This document shows, piece by piece, positions 36,145 through 44,678 of a stretch of 59,820 bases of DNA. Position numbers and translations under genes: made by a program. The notes beneath the pieces were generated by a model. It searched no databases. It worked only from the letters and a program-made list of their open reading frames with translations, and was not told where the DNA came from. The stretch is from RGIG8785 sp045655245. GTDB lineage: Bacteria; Bacillota; Clostridia; RGIG8785. Each line of letters starts with the position of its first letter. Positions within the stretch are counted from its first letter, which is position 1. The stretch lies in NCBI GenBank assembly GCA_045655245.1, contig JAZOOX010000045.1, positions 1 through 59,820 of the forward strand, given 5' to 3'.

Positions 36145-36174
36145 ATTTTAACACAATCAACCACAAAATGTCAA
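36145..36174 (-). promoter_or_regulatory. sigma-A type promoter for parE-parC
   Basis: Minus strand: TTGACA (36169-36174), 18-nt spacer, TAAAAT (36145-36150). Confidence 0.6.
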
Positions 36175-36181
36175 GCAATCC

Positions 36182-36210
36182 TTGACAGTATGGTACAGCG
36201 GTTATATAAT
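36182..36210 (+). promoter_or_regulatory. Consensus sigma-A promoter for the LUD gene
   Basis: TTGACA (36182-36187), 17-nt spacer, TATAAT (36205-36210). A perfect consensus, divergent from the parE promoter only a few bases away. Confidence 0.75.
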
Positions 36211-36237
36211 TAAAAATAAGGAAAGAGGTGCTTGAAG

Positions 36238-36843
36238 ATGTTCGAAAATTTTAAAAAACGCTGGGAGCAATTGGATTATGAGGTCTATCTTGCAGAAAAC
36301 AAAGAAAAATGCGCGGAGCTTGTTAAAACTTTGATTCCGAAAACCGAAAGTATTTCTTTGGGAGGTTCGGTCACTTTAGACCAAATGGAATTGGTAACAA
36401 TGTTTCGTACCGAAGGTTTTAAACTTCTTGATCGTTACGCCGAATTGAGTGATGCAGAACGCACCGAATGTTTCAAACGGGGGCTGACTGCCGACTGGCT
36501 GGTGACAAGTTCCAACGCCATTACCGAAGACGGCGAGATCATTAATGTTGACGGAACGGGGAACCGTGTCGCCCCGCTGATTTACGGCACACAGAACGTT
36601 TTAATTGTAATTGGCAAAAACAAGATTGTTCCGGATGTGACTGCAGGTTTGGAACGAATCCGCCGCGTTGCGCCCTTAAACGCCAAACGGTTAAATCGTG
36701 CAACACCCTGTGTTGTTGACGGTGTTTGTCACAATTGCAACAGCAAAGAGCGCATTTGTAACATGACCTCGATTATTCATAACGGTTATAGATTCCCTAA
36801 ACGGATTAAAATTATCCTGGTCAACGAGGCCCTTGGGTATTGA
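36238..36843 (+). CDS. LUD-domain (DUF162/LutC-like) protein
   Basis: About 201 residues. The LUD fold is indicated by SLGGSVTL near residue 43, the TADWLVTSSNAITEDGEI stretch and the NRVAPLIYG and NVLIVIGKNKIV segments. The last fifty residues hold a short cysteine cluster (DGVCHNCNSKERICN), seen in the single-domain clostridial members. LutC and LutB relatives take part in lactate oxidation, but the single-gene form here has no lutA or lutB neighbours, so the substrate is unknown. ATG 36238 has AGAGGTG well spaced. Confidence 0.82.
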   Translation: MFENFKKRWEQLDYEVYLAENKEKCAELVKTLIPKTESISLGGSVTLDQMELVTMFRTEGFKLLDRYAELSDAERTECFKRGLTADWLVTSSNAITEDGEIINVDGTGNRVAPLIYGTQNVLIVIGKNKIVPDVTAGLERIRRVAPLNAKRLNRATPCVVDGVCHNCNSKERICNMTSIIHNGYRFPKRIKIILVNEALGY

Positions 36844-36874
36844 AAAAAGAGACGAATCATTCGTCTCTTTTTTC
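36842..36874. terminator. Bidirectional terminator overlapping the end of the histidine kinase gene
   Basis: Perfect 15-bp arms GAAAAAAGAGACGAA/TTCGTCTCTTTTTTC with a three-base loop TCA. On the minus strand the loop is the TGA stop codon of the kinase, so one arm is coding. Confidence 0.85.
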
Positions 36875-37843
36875 AATAGGAACATCTACCAGTATAAAGG
36901 CTACACGCTCTTTTATTTCTTCAAAACCGGAGGTCAACCGCGGAGCATTAAGGATGTTTTTCGATTCTTCGTCTTTGGGTATCGAAAACGTAACGGTTGC
37001 ACCCAAATCGACGTTGTTTTCTAAGCTTAAAACCCCGCCGTGTAATTCTACAATTTTACGAACCAGATACAACCCGATGCCCAATCCTTGCACGGGTTTA
37101 TTCAACGGATTTTCACCTTGCACATAGGCATCCGTCAGATGATATGGGTTGGGTGTAGAAAAACCAACACCGTTATCGGTTACGCGGAGCAAAACAGCGT
37201 CTTTTTCTTCGATGAGTGAAAGAATGATTTTGGGCGTTCTTTCCACCGGCGTCATTTTTATCCCATTGTTGATCAACTGCAATAGTGCGAAAAGAATCTT
37301 GTTTTCATCACACTTCACGGATGCAAAGGGCGAATGCACATCCAAAACAACGATCTCTTGCTCGTAGTAAAGGTTGATACTCTTTGTCAAAAGGGCGAGC
37401 ATCTGAGGAAGATCACAACAGGGCTTCGCATTAAGTTCCATTACCCCGTTACGAAAACTCATCTCCAGTGTGATTGACTGCAGTTTCTTTTTAAAAGTGG
37501 TAAATACGGTTTGGAAAAATGCGCTTTCTTCTTCAGGAAAAGCAATCTTGTCCAATCGGGTTTGCAACTGAAGGATAGGGGCAGACAACTCATGTTCGAT
37601 TTGCACAATGCCACCGATGCGTTCATGGTTCGGCAACGGAACCAGCTCCATCACCATAAGTTCACCGTTAGACATTATGACACGGGAAGTATGCGTGTAA
37701 ACAAGTGCGCCCGTCAAAACGGATACGTGTTTCCCTTTAGAAGAAACACCATTGTTGATTTGTAATGCCAGACTATTCTCGTCGAGTATAATTTCATCAT
37801 TTGCATACAAAACAACCGGAACGGAAAATTTGTCTAAATCCAT
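36857..37843 (-). CDS. Soluble orphan sensor histidine kinase
   Basis: 328 residues without membrane spans or signal peptide. An N-terminal PAS-like region (about 1-75) is followed by an H-box-like motif IEHELSAPI with H84, then an HATPase domain with the N box LLQLINNGIK, DNGVGF (G1) and GLGIGLYLVRKIVELHGG (G2). All core residues for autophosphorylation appear present. No response regulator lies next to it, so its partner is elsewhere. The last codons form one arm of the shared terminator hairpin. Confidence 0.8.
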   Translation of the reverse strand: MDLDKFSVPVVLYANDEIILDENSLALQINNGVSSKGKHVSVLTGALVYTHTSRVIMSNGELMVMELVPLPNHERIGGIVQIEHELSAPILQLQTRLDKIAFPEEESAFFQTVFTTFKKKLQSITLEMSFRNGVMELNAKPCCDLPQMLALLTKSINLYYEQEIVVLDVHSPFASVKCDENKILFALLQLINNGIKMTPVERTPKIILSLIEEKDAVLLRVTDNGVGFSTPNPYHLTDAYVQGENPLNKPVQGLGIGLYLVRKIVELHGGVLSLENNVDLGATVTFSIPKDEESKNILNAPRLTSGFEEIKERVAFILVDVPIEKRDE

Positions 37844-37864
37844 TTACTCACCACCTATAAATGT

Positions 37865-37893
37865 ATTTTAACAAACCATCCGACAAATTTCAA
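37865..37893 (-). promoter_or_regulatory. sigma-A type promoter for the orphan kinase
   Basis: Minus strand: TTGAAA (37888-37893), 17-nt spacer, TAAAAT (37865-37870). Confidence 0.6.
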
Positions 37894-37904
37894 CATTTTT
37901 CGTA

Positions 37905-38735
37905 TTATATTTTCAACTTTTTAAAACAATAGGGGAGAAATCCTACCGCGCTAAAGACAATAAGGGAATAACGCAACGTATCGCAGAGAAGTGCGGGGAT
38001 AGTCAACAGTTTAAAACCGATGTAGATAGCAAGCAGGAACGAGATCCCCAGCATCAGCCGCAATGCTTTCCGGGTCATAGTGGCCGGGATCTCAAACTGC
38101 ACAAACCGTTTCTCGAACCAAGTTCCCAACACAAACGAACAGAGCCCTGAAAAAAGCATCACATATTCGTCAGAAGGGTGGGTGATTAAAAAAAGCGAAG
38201 ACAGTAAAATTGTCACGATATAAACGAAAACTTTGTTTTTGCAAAGTCTTAAAACGTAAATGCATACGACCGAGGTGAAAGCGCCGAAAAACATTCCTCC
38301 AAGCACATCGGTCAGATAGTGGACTCCAAGATAAACACGCGAGGCACCCATCAGGATGGTCAGGAGACATAAAGATAATATCAGGCATAGATTTTTGAAA
38401 TAATGGCCCAGCGTAACCGTGAGGTTAGACACAACCTGCGTATGCATGCTGGGGAATGAATAGCCGGGGGCGCTTTCTGTAGCCAACGAAACAACACCTT
38501 CCCGTCCAAAGGGGCGGGGGAGTCGGATACAGTCTTTTAAAAAGGTGCTGAAAAGCATGTTGGTAACGGCGATATATCCTAAGTTTTCACCCTTTTCTTT
38601 ATTAATGCACCAATAAACCATGGTAACTGCAATGATGAAAAATAAGTCAGTAAAATTCGCAAGAAGAATTGCAATTGCATCGAGCACGGGAGAAGAAAAT
38701 TGCTGAAGGAAAAGAATTGGTGCCAAATCTTCCAA
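37905..38735 (-). CDS. PAP2-family membrane phosphatase
   Basis: About 276 residues with six or more hydrophobic spans. The tripartite PAP2 signature is present: K-x6-RP (KDCIRLPRP), PSMHT in place of the usual PSGH, and SR-x5-H-x3-D (SRVYLGVHYLTD). Such enzymes dephosphorylate lipid phosphates such as undecaprenyl pyrophosphate or phosphatidic acid at the membrane; which one is unknown. The start is probably TTG 38735, well placed behind GAGAGGTGG; the frame also has a GTG at 38744 inside that site. Confidence 0.85.
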   Translation of the reverse strand: MEDLAPILFLQQFSSPVLDAIAILLANFTDLFFIIAVTMVYWCINKEKGENLGYIAVTNMLFSTFLKDCIRLPRPFGREGVVSLATESAPGYSFPSMHTQVVSNLTVTLGHYFKNLCLILSLCLLTILMGASRVYLGVHYLTDVLGGMFFGAFTSVVCIYVLRLCKNKVFVYIVTILLSSLFLITHPSDEYVMLFSGLCSFVLGTWFEKRFVQFEIPATMTRKALRLMLGISFLLAIYIGFKLLTIPALLCDTLRYSLIVFSAVGFLPYCFKKLKI

Positions 38736-38828
38736 AATTACCACCTCTCAATCGTTTTTATCAGTTTATCACAGAACTTTTTATTCCGCAATACATAATG
38801 TAGAGATTTGTCTCAAATAATACCAAAA

Positions 38829-38862
38829 AACCTTGACAAAGCAAGGTTATAGGTGCTATACT
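38829..38862 (+). promoter_or_regulatory. PFOR promoter with an inverted repeat over the -35 box
   Basis: TTGACA (38833-38838), 18-nt spacer, TATACT (38857-38862). A perfect 7-bp inverted repeat AACCTTG/CAAGGTT (38829-38835 and 38842-38848, six-base centre) overlaps the -35 box, a likely operator. Confidence 0.6.
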
Positions 38863-38908
38863 TTTTAATTAGATAAATAATTATTTTAATATTTAGGAGG
38901 TTGTTTAC

Positions 38909-41900
38909 ATGGCGAGAAAAATGAAGACCATGGACGGTAACAATGCTGCCGCTTGGGCGTCTTATGCATTTACCGACGTTGCGGCTATTTATCCCATTAC
39001 GCCGTCTTCGGTCATGGCAGAAGTAACTGACGAATGGGCGGTTGACCAGAGAAAGAATATTTTCGGACAACCCGTCAAGGTTGTTGAAATGCAGTCTGAA
39101 GCTGGTGCTGCCGGTGCAGTTCACGGCTCTTTGGCCGCAGGTGCTCTGACCACCACTTATACGGCTTCCCAGGGTCTGCTCCTGATGATTCCGAATATGT
39201 ACAAGATGGCTGGCGAGCTGTTGCCTTCGGTTATCCATGTAAGTGCTCGTTGTGTTGCTTCTCATGCACTGAACATTTTCGGTGATCACTCTGACGTTAT
39301 GGCTTGCCGTCAGACCGGTTATGCCCTCTTGTGTTCCAACAGCCCTCAAGAGGTTATGGACCTGGGTGCGATTGCCCACCTGGCTGCGATTAAAGGCAAG
39401 GTGCCTTTCCTGCATTTCTTTGACGGTTTCAGAACCTCTCACGAGATTGACAAGATTGAATGCTGGGACTATGATGATCTGAAGTCTTTGGTTGATATGG
39501 ATGCAGTTCGTGAATTCCGTGCTAACGCCTTGAATCCCGAACGCCCCGTTCTACGTGGTAGCGCTCAGAACCCCGACATCTTCTTCCAGAACCGCGAAGC
39601 TTGTAACACCTACTACAACAACGTTCCTGCTGTTGTAGAAGAATATATGAACAAAGTTAACGCAATGATCGGCACCAACTATCACCTGGTTGATTACTAT
39701 GGTGCACCCGATGCAGAAAAAGTTCTGGTTGCTATGGGTTCTGTTTGCGAAACCATCGAAGAAACCATCGATTATATGTTGGACAAGGGCGAAAAGGTCG
39801 GTTTGATCAAGATTCGCCTGTATCGTCCCTTCCCCGTAGAAGCGTTCTTGAATGCAGTTCCTGCTACTTGTAAGAAGATTGCCGTTCTGGATCGTACCAA
39901 GGAACCCGGTTCTATCGGCGAACCTCTGTATCTTGATGTTTGCGCTTGCTACAACGGCAAGACCGACGTTCCGATGATTATTGGCGGTCGTTACGGCCTT
40001 GGTTCTAAGGACACCATCCCTGCAGACATCATTGCTGCATACCGCAATCTGGACAGTGCCAACCCCGTTAAAGGCTTTACCCTTTCCATCGAGGACGATG
40101 TTACTCACCTGTCTCTGCCCAGAGTTGAAAACCCCGACACTTCTGCAGTCGGCAACACCTCTTGTAAGTTCTGGGGTCTGGGGTCTGACGGTACCGTTGG
40201 TGCAAACAAGAACTCCATCAAGATTATCGGTGACCACACCGACCTGTTTGCTCAGGCTTATTTCTCCTACGACTCCAAAAAGTCCGGCGGTATTACCGTT
40301 TCCCACCTGAGATTCGGTAAGAAGGCTATCAAGTCCACCTACCTGATTAACAAAGCAAACTTCGTTGCTTGCCACAACCCGTCCTACGTCGATAAGTACG
40401 ATATGGTTGAAGATTTGGTTCCCGGCGGTAGCTTCCTGCTGAACTGTGCTTGGGATGTGGAAGAACTGTCCAAGAGACTGCCCGCCAAGATGAAACGTTT
40501 CATCGCTGAAAACAACATTTCTCTCTACACCATTGATGCTATCGGCATCGCAAAAGACCTGGGTCTGGGCAACAAGACTTCCATCGTTTTACAGTCTGCA
40601 TTCTTCAAGATCGCCAACGTAATTCCTTTCGAAGATGCTGTTGGTTATATGAAAGATGCCGTTGTTAAGTCCTTTGGTGCCAAGGGTGAAAAGATTGTTG
40701 CTATGAACCATGCTGCAATTGCAGAAGGCGAAAAGAACATTAACAAGATCGACGTTCCCGCAGAATGGGCAACCGCCGAGGACGCTCCTGCCGCTGCAGC
40801 AGAAGTTCCCGCATATGTTAAGAATATTCTGGAGCCCTGCAACGCACAGAAAGGTGACAAGATTCCCGTTTCCACTTTCACCGACCGTGTTGACGGCCAT
40901 CTGCCTCAGGGTATGGCTGCTTACGAAAAACGCGGCATCGCCGTTGAGGTTCCCGAATGGATTCCCGAAAACTGCATCCAGTGTAACCAATGTTCCATCG
41001 TTTGCCCCCACGCTGTCATTCGTCCTATCGTTATGAATGCAGAAGAAGTTGCAAACGCACCCGCTAACTTAAAGCACAAGAAAATGATTGGCAAGGGTAT
41101 GGAAAACTACGAGTTCACCATGGCCATCACTGTTCTTGACTGTACCGGTTGCGGCAACTGTGCAAAAGTATGTCCCGCTAAGGAAAAAGCTTTGGTCATG
41201 AAACCTCTGGATACTCAGCGCGACCAACAACAGTGCTATGACTACGCAAGAAACGTTTCCGTTAAGGAAGATGTATTGGCTGGTCCTATCACTGTTAAGA
41301 CCTCTCAGTTCCGTCAGCCCTTACTGGAGTTCTCCGGCGCTTGTGCAGGTTGCGGTGAAACCCCTTATGCTAAGCTGATCACCCAGATCTGCGGTGACCG
41401 CGCTTATATCTCCAATGCTACCGGTTGTTCTTCCATCTGGGGTGGCAGTGCTCCTTCCACACCTTATACCGTAAACCATAAGGGTCACGGTCCCGCTTGG
41501 GCAAACTCCTTGTTCGAGGATAATGCTGAGCATGGTTTGGGTATGGCTATCGCCGCTAAGCAGTTACGTGAGCGTTTAAGAGATCAGATCGACGCCATCG
41601 ACTGTGCCGGCGTTAAGGAAGCTGCTGCTCTTTGGAAAGAAACTTACAACAACGGTGCTGAAAACGAAAAACCCACCGAGGCTCTTATCGCTGCTTTGGA
41701 AGCTTGTGGTTCTGAAGAAGCAAAGGCTGTTCTGGAAATGAAGGAATACCTGTCCAAGAAGGCTGTTTGGATCTTTGGTGGTGACGGTTGGGCATACGAT
41801 ATCGGCTTCGGCGGCTTAGATCACGTAATCGCTTCCGGCGAGGATATCAACATTATGGTATTTGATACCGAAGTTTACTCTAACACCGGCGGCCAGGCAT

Positions 41901-42403
41901 CCAAGGCTACTCCTACCGGTGCAGTTGCTCAGTTTGCTGCAGGCGGTAAGCCGATTAAAAAGAAGAGCCTTTCTGACATTGCAATGTCTTACGGCTATGT
42001 TTATGTTGCACAGGTTGCACTGGGTTATGATATGGCTCAGACCGTTAAGGCAATCAAGGAAGCCGAAGCTTACCACGGTCCTTCCATCATTATCGGTTAT
42101 GCACCTTGTATCAACCATGGTATCAAGGGCGGCATGACTGATACCCAGAGAATCATCAAGAACGCTGTTAAGGCAGGTTACTGGCATACCTTCCGCTTTG
42201 ACCCGATGTTGGCGGCAGAAGGCAAGAATCCTTTCCAAATGGATTCTAAGGAGCCTGATGCTTCGTACCGTGACTTTATCATGAACGAAGTTCGTTACAG
42301 CTCCTTGGCACGCAAGTTCCCTGAACGCGCTGAAGAACTCTTTACCGAAGCAGAAAAATCTGCAAAGGAAAAATATCAGCACTTCTCGGATCTGTCCAAA
42401 TAA
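38909..42403 (+). CDS. nifJ: Pyruvate:ferredoxin (flavodoxin) oxidoreductase, single-chain
   Basis: An 1164-residue homodimeric PFOR that oxidises pyruvate to acetyl-CoA and CO2 and reduces ferredoxin, the central step of anaerobic catabolism. The N-terminal domain has AVYPITPSS-like IYPITPSSVMAE; two 4Fe-4S motifs stand in the ferredoxin domain (CIQCNQCSIVCP and CTGCGNCAKVCP); a further cluster and the TPP domain follow (CAGCGETPYAKL, GDGWAYDIGFGGLDH, YSNTGGQ). AGGAGG precedes the ATG. Codons are strongly biased to C-ending choices (AAC, TTC, ACC) unlike the neighbours, a sign of very high expression. The gene is monocistronic. Confidence 0.97.
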   Translation: MARKMKTMDGNNAAAWASYAFTDVAAIYPITPSSVMAEVTDEWAVDQRKNIFGQPVKVVEMQSEAGAAGAVHGSLAAGALTTTYTASQGLLLMIPNMYKMAGELLPSVIHVSARCVASHALNIFGDHSDVMACRQTGYALLCSNSPQEVMDLGAIAHLAAIKGKVPFLHFFDGFRTSHEIDKIECWDYDDLKSLVDMDAVREFRANALNPERPVLRGSAQNPDIFFQNREACNTYYNNVPAVVEEYMNKVNAMIGTNYHLVDYYGAPDAEKVLVAMGSVCETIEETIDYMLDKGEKVGLIKIRLYRPFPVEAFLNAVPATCKKIAVLDRTKEPGSIGEPLYLDVCACYNGKTDVPMIIGGRYGLGSKDTIPADIIAAYRNLDSANPVKGFTLSIEDDVTHLSLPRVENPDTSAVGNTSCKFWGLGSDGTVGANKNSIKIIGDHTDLFAQAYFSYDSKKSGGITVSHLRFGKKAIKSTYLINKANFVACHNPSYVDKYDMVEDLVPGGSFLLNCAWDVEELSKRLPAKMKRFIAENNISLYTIDAIGIAKDLGLGNKTSIVLQSAFFKIANVIPFEDAVGYMKDAVVKSFGAKGEKIVAMNHAAIAEGEKNINKIDVPAEWATAEDAPAAAAEVPAYVKNILEPCNAQKGDKIPVSTFTDRVDGHLPQGMAAYEKRGIAVEVPEWIPENCIQCNQCSIVCPHAVIRPIVMNAEEVANAPANLKHKKMIGKGMENYEFTMAITVLDCTGCGNCAKVCPAKEKALVMKPLDTQRDQQQCYDYARNVSVKEDVLAGPITVKTSQFRQPLLEFSGACAGCGETPYAKLITQICGDRAYISNATGCSSIWGGSAPSTPYTVNHKGHGPAWANSLFEDNAEHGLGMAIAAKQLRERLRDQIDAIDCAGVKEAAALWKETYNNGAENEKPTEALIAALEACGSEEAKAVLEMKEYLSKKAVWIFGGDGWAYDIGFGGLDHVIASGEDINIMVFDTEVYSNTGGQASKATPTGAVAQFAAGGKPIKKKSLSDIAMSYGYVYVAQVALGYDMAQTVKAIKEAEAYHGPSIIIGYAPCINHGIKGGMTDTQRIIKNAVKAGYWHTFRFDPMLAAEGKNPFQMDSKEPDASYRDFIMNEVRYSSLARKFPERAEELFTEAEKSAKEKYQHFSDLSK

Positions 42404-42408
42404 TAACA

Positions 42409-42438
42409 AAAAGGAGACTCCGTTCGGGGTCTCTTTTT
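42409..42438 (+). terminator. Rho-independent terminator after PFOR
   Basis: Hairpin GGAGACTCC/GGGGTCTC with a small loop, then a T-rich run. Confidence 0.75.
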
Positions 42439-42548
42439 TCTTTTTCTCTTTTGAGGGAGAAGGGTGGCGAATGCCGCCCTTTTTTATTTTCACCAAAATT
42501 TTTATCACACATAAACTGATAGGGAAGAATGTTTGAAAATTACGGGAG

Positions 42549-42812
42549 ATGAACCAAGTGAAATATTATTATATTGTTTTTTCATCCATCACGCACGCGA
42601 TGCGGCTTGAAAAAAGAACAAAACAAATCGGCAAACGCAGCACTATTGTACGCACCCCCGCAGAATTTGCGATTGGCGGGTGCGGCTATTCGCTTCGTGT
42701 TGATTCTGAAGAATACGCGCGTTATATTTATCAGGAAGCAACTTTCCAAAATGCCAAACCACTTGCCTTATTTTCCATCGGTTTTGATGGCGAAGCGAGT
42801 CGCTTATTATGA
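42549..42812 (+). CDS. DUF3343 protein (putative Se/S carrier-like)
   Basis: 87 residues matching the small DUF3343 family: YYYIVFSSITHAMRLEK at the start, RTPAEFAIGGCGYSLRV in the middle with the conserved GGCGYS-type motif, whose cysteine could carry sulfur or selenium. It overlaps the cysteine desulfurase-like gene by ATGA, a pairing known from selenium-dependent molybdenum hydroxylase maturation clusters, although no selD or molybdopterin genes are here. GGGAG is the only ribosome site. Confidence 0.8.
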   Translation: MNQVKYYYIVFSSITHAMRLEKRTKQIGKRSTIVRTPAEFAIGGCGYSLRVDSEEYARYIYQEATFQNAKPLALFSIGFDGEASRLL

Positions 42813-43933
42813 TTTACCTTGACAACAGTGCAACGACGCTAATTAAACCTGAAGGCGTTTCCAAAGCAATGACAGAGGCTATGGGCAACGCAGGACGAGG
42901 CGGACATAAGCTTTCGTTAGATACCGCCCAGCGTATTTATTCTTGCAGAGAGACGATTTGTGATTTATTCGAAGCCCCTGCACCTGAAAATGTCATTTTT
43001 ACCAAAAACGGAACCGAGGCATTGAATCTCGCCATTCTTGGTAACGTAAATGAAAAAACGCATATTGTTTGTACTTCAATGGACCACAATGCGGTCATCC
43101 GCCCCTTGGTCGAGAGCGGGGTGGATTATACAGTTGTAAAAGCAGATCGAAAAGGGTTTATTAGTCCTTCAACCTTAAAAAGTGCTTTAAGACCGTCAAC
43201 CAAACTGCTTGTTTTGACACACGCATCGAATGTATGCGGAACGGTTCAAAACATCGAGGAACTCGCATCGTTAGCAAGAACCAACGGTACCGATGTTTTA
43301 GTGGATGCGGCACAAAGCGCAGGCGTTATTCCGCTTTCAATGTCCGCAACCAACATCGATTACCTTGCATTTTCAGGGCATAAAGGCCTGATGGGCCCGC
43401 AGGGCACCGGGGTCTTAATCCTCGGAAACAAAAAAAGGCCAAGACCTTTACAGTTTGGCGGGACGGGAAGTGTATCGGAAGACGTGAATCAACCCCTGTT
43501 TCTACCTGACCGTTATGAAAGCGGGACGCTTAACGGATGCGGAATTGCGGGTTTATCGGTCGCGGTACAATTTATTAAAAAAATTGGTGTTAAAGAAATT
43601 TGCGCGAAAAAGACGTTTCTTGTAAACCGTTTAATAGAAGGTCTTTTAAACATTGATAAGGTGATTTTTTACGGACCTACAGATGCATCCAAACGGGCGG
43701 ATGCCGTTGCATTTAATATAGAAGGTTGGGACTGTAATCTGTTAGGGTCGGTTTTGGAAGATGAGTTTGGGATTTGCGGACGAACGGGTCTGCACTGTGC
43801 TCCCTTGGCACACCAGACGGTAGGAAGTTTTGATTGCGGGGGAAGTGTACGCTTAAGCCCATCATATTTCACTACACTATCGGACATTGACCGCGCAATC
43901 TGGTGCGTTAATAATATCGCCAAAAGAAGATAA
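42809..43933 (+). CDS. Cysteine desulfurase-like aminotransferase class V (EF2568/TIGR01977 type)
   Basis: A 374-residue PLP enzyme. The N-terminus IYLDNSATT, histidine in MDHNAVIRP, the PLP lysine in AFSGHKGLMGPQG, and the probable catalytic cysteine in RTGLHCAPLAHQ are seen. It resembles the IscS/CsdB relatives found with DUF3343 in selenium-labile hydroxylase loci rather than general IscS, which usually sits with iscU. Likely to mobilise S or Se from cysteine or selenocysteine and pass it to the DUF3343 protein (inference). A short terminator follows. Confidence 0.88.
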   Translation: MIYLDNSATTLIKPEGVSKAMTEAMGNAGRGGHKLSLDTAQRIYSCRETICDLFEAPAPENVIFTKNGTEALNLAILGNVNEKTHIVCTSMDHNAVIRPLVESGVDYTVVKADRKGFISPSTLKSALRPSTKLLVLTHASNVCGTVQNIEELASLARTNGTDVLVDAAQSAGVIPLSMSATNIDYLAFSGHKGLMGPQGTGVLILGNKKRPRPLQFGGTGSVSEDVNQPLFLPDRYESGTLNGCGIAGLSVAVQFIKKIGVKEICAKKTFLVNRLIEGLLNIDKVIFYGPTDASKRADAVAFNIEGWDCNLLGSVLEDEFGICGRTGLHCAPLAHQTVGSFDCGGSVRLSPSYFTTLSDIDRAIWCVNNIAKRR

Positions 43934-43952
43934 GGGGCACTGCCCCTTTTTT
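43932..43952 (+). terminator. Short Rho-independent terminator after the desulfurase gene
   Basis: Compact hairpin AAGGGGC/GCCCCTT with a three-base loop, followed by T residues. Confidence 0.7.
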
Positions 43953-43954
43953 AC

Positions 43955-43983
43955 TTGTGTTTTTTTGCGTTTTATGTTACGAT
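43955..43983 (+). promoter_or_regulatory. Possible promoter for trmR-trhP
   Basis: TTGTGT (43955-43960), 17-nt spacer, TACGAT (43978-43983). Moderate match only. Confidence 0.4.
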
Positions 43984-44012
43984 GATATTATCATTTATGC
44001 GAGGTGTCACAG

Positions 44013-44678
44013 ATGGACGGAAATATTGTACAACCCTATATCACCGAGTTCGTTCGCAATCTGATTCCCGAACATACAGGGTTATTGAAAGAGCTGGAGG
44101 ATTTTGCATCCGAGAACCATGTTCCGATCGTTTCTCCCGAAGTAGGACAGTTATTGTCAACGGTCGTTGAAATGAAGAAGCCCAAACGGATTTTAGAGAT
44201 CGGAACAGCAATCGGTTATTCCGGATTATTGATGAGTGTCGCCGCCCCTGATGCAGAAATAGTTACTTTGGAACTGCGAGAGGAATGGGCAGATATTGCC
44301 GAAGATAACTTTCGCAAAGCAGGAAAAGAGGGCCGAATCAAAATTGTTAGAGGGAATGCAGTTGAAACGCTAAATAGTGTTGAGGGGCCTTTTGATTTTA
44401 TTTTCCTGGATGCAGCAAAGGGGCAATATTTGGAATTTTACAAAGCCAGCATGCGGCTGTTAGAAAAAGGGGGCGTTATCTTTAGCGATAATGTTTTATA
44501 CCGCGGAATGGTTGCATCGCGAGCATTATTGATTCGCCGCAAGATTACCATCGTTAAGCGATTGCAAAAATATCTGAAGCAACTATCAACAGATGATCGA
44601 TTGACGACTGCTGTTTTGTCGGTCGGAGACGGTGTTGCAATTTCCTATCGAAAGGATGGTCGGGATGAAGAAACCTGA
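44013..44678 (+). CDS. trmR: tRNA 5-hydroxyuridine methyltransferase (O-methyltransferase family 3)
   Basis: About 221 residues. A class I SAM-dependent methyltransferase with motif I ILEIGTAIGYS, acidic motif II (VTLELREEW) and FIFLDAAKGQY with metal-binding residues. It matches the YrrM/TrmR group that methylates ho5U34 to mo5U34 in tRNA. The gene overlaps a U32 peptidase-type gene that belongs to the family making ho5U, the same pair as yrrM-yrrN-yrrO in Bacillus. ATG 44013 is preferred since the upstream GTG 44004 overlaps the GAGGTG ribosome site. Confidence 0.85.
   Translation: MDGNIVQPYITEFVRNLIPEHTGLLKELEDFASENHVPIVSPEVGQLLSTVVEMKKPKRILEIGTAIGYSGLLMSVAAPDAEIVTLELREEWADIAEDNFRKAGKEGRIKIVRGNAVETLNSVEGPFDFIFLDAAKGQYLEFYKASMRLLEKGGVIFSDNVLYRGMVASRALLIRRKITIVKRLQKYLKQLSTDDRLTTAVLSVGDGVAISYRKDGRDEET

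Noticed and set aside
38813..42508. Several long minus-strand frames (up to 274 codons) inside the PFOR gene
   Set aside because: They are by-products of PFOR's strong codon bias; no ribosome sites and protein-like features are absent.
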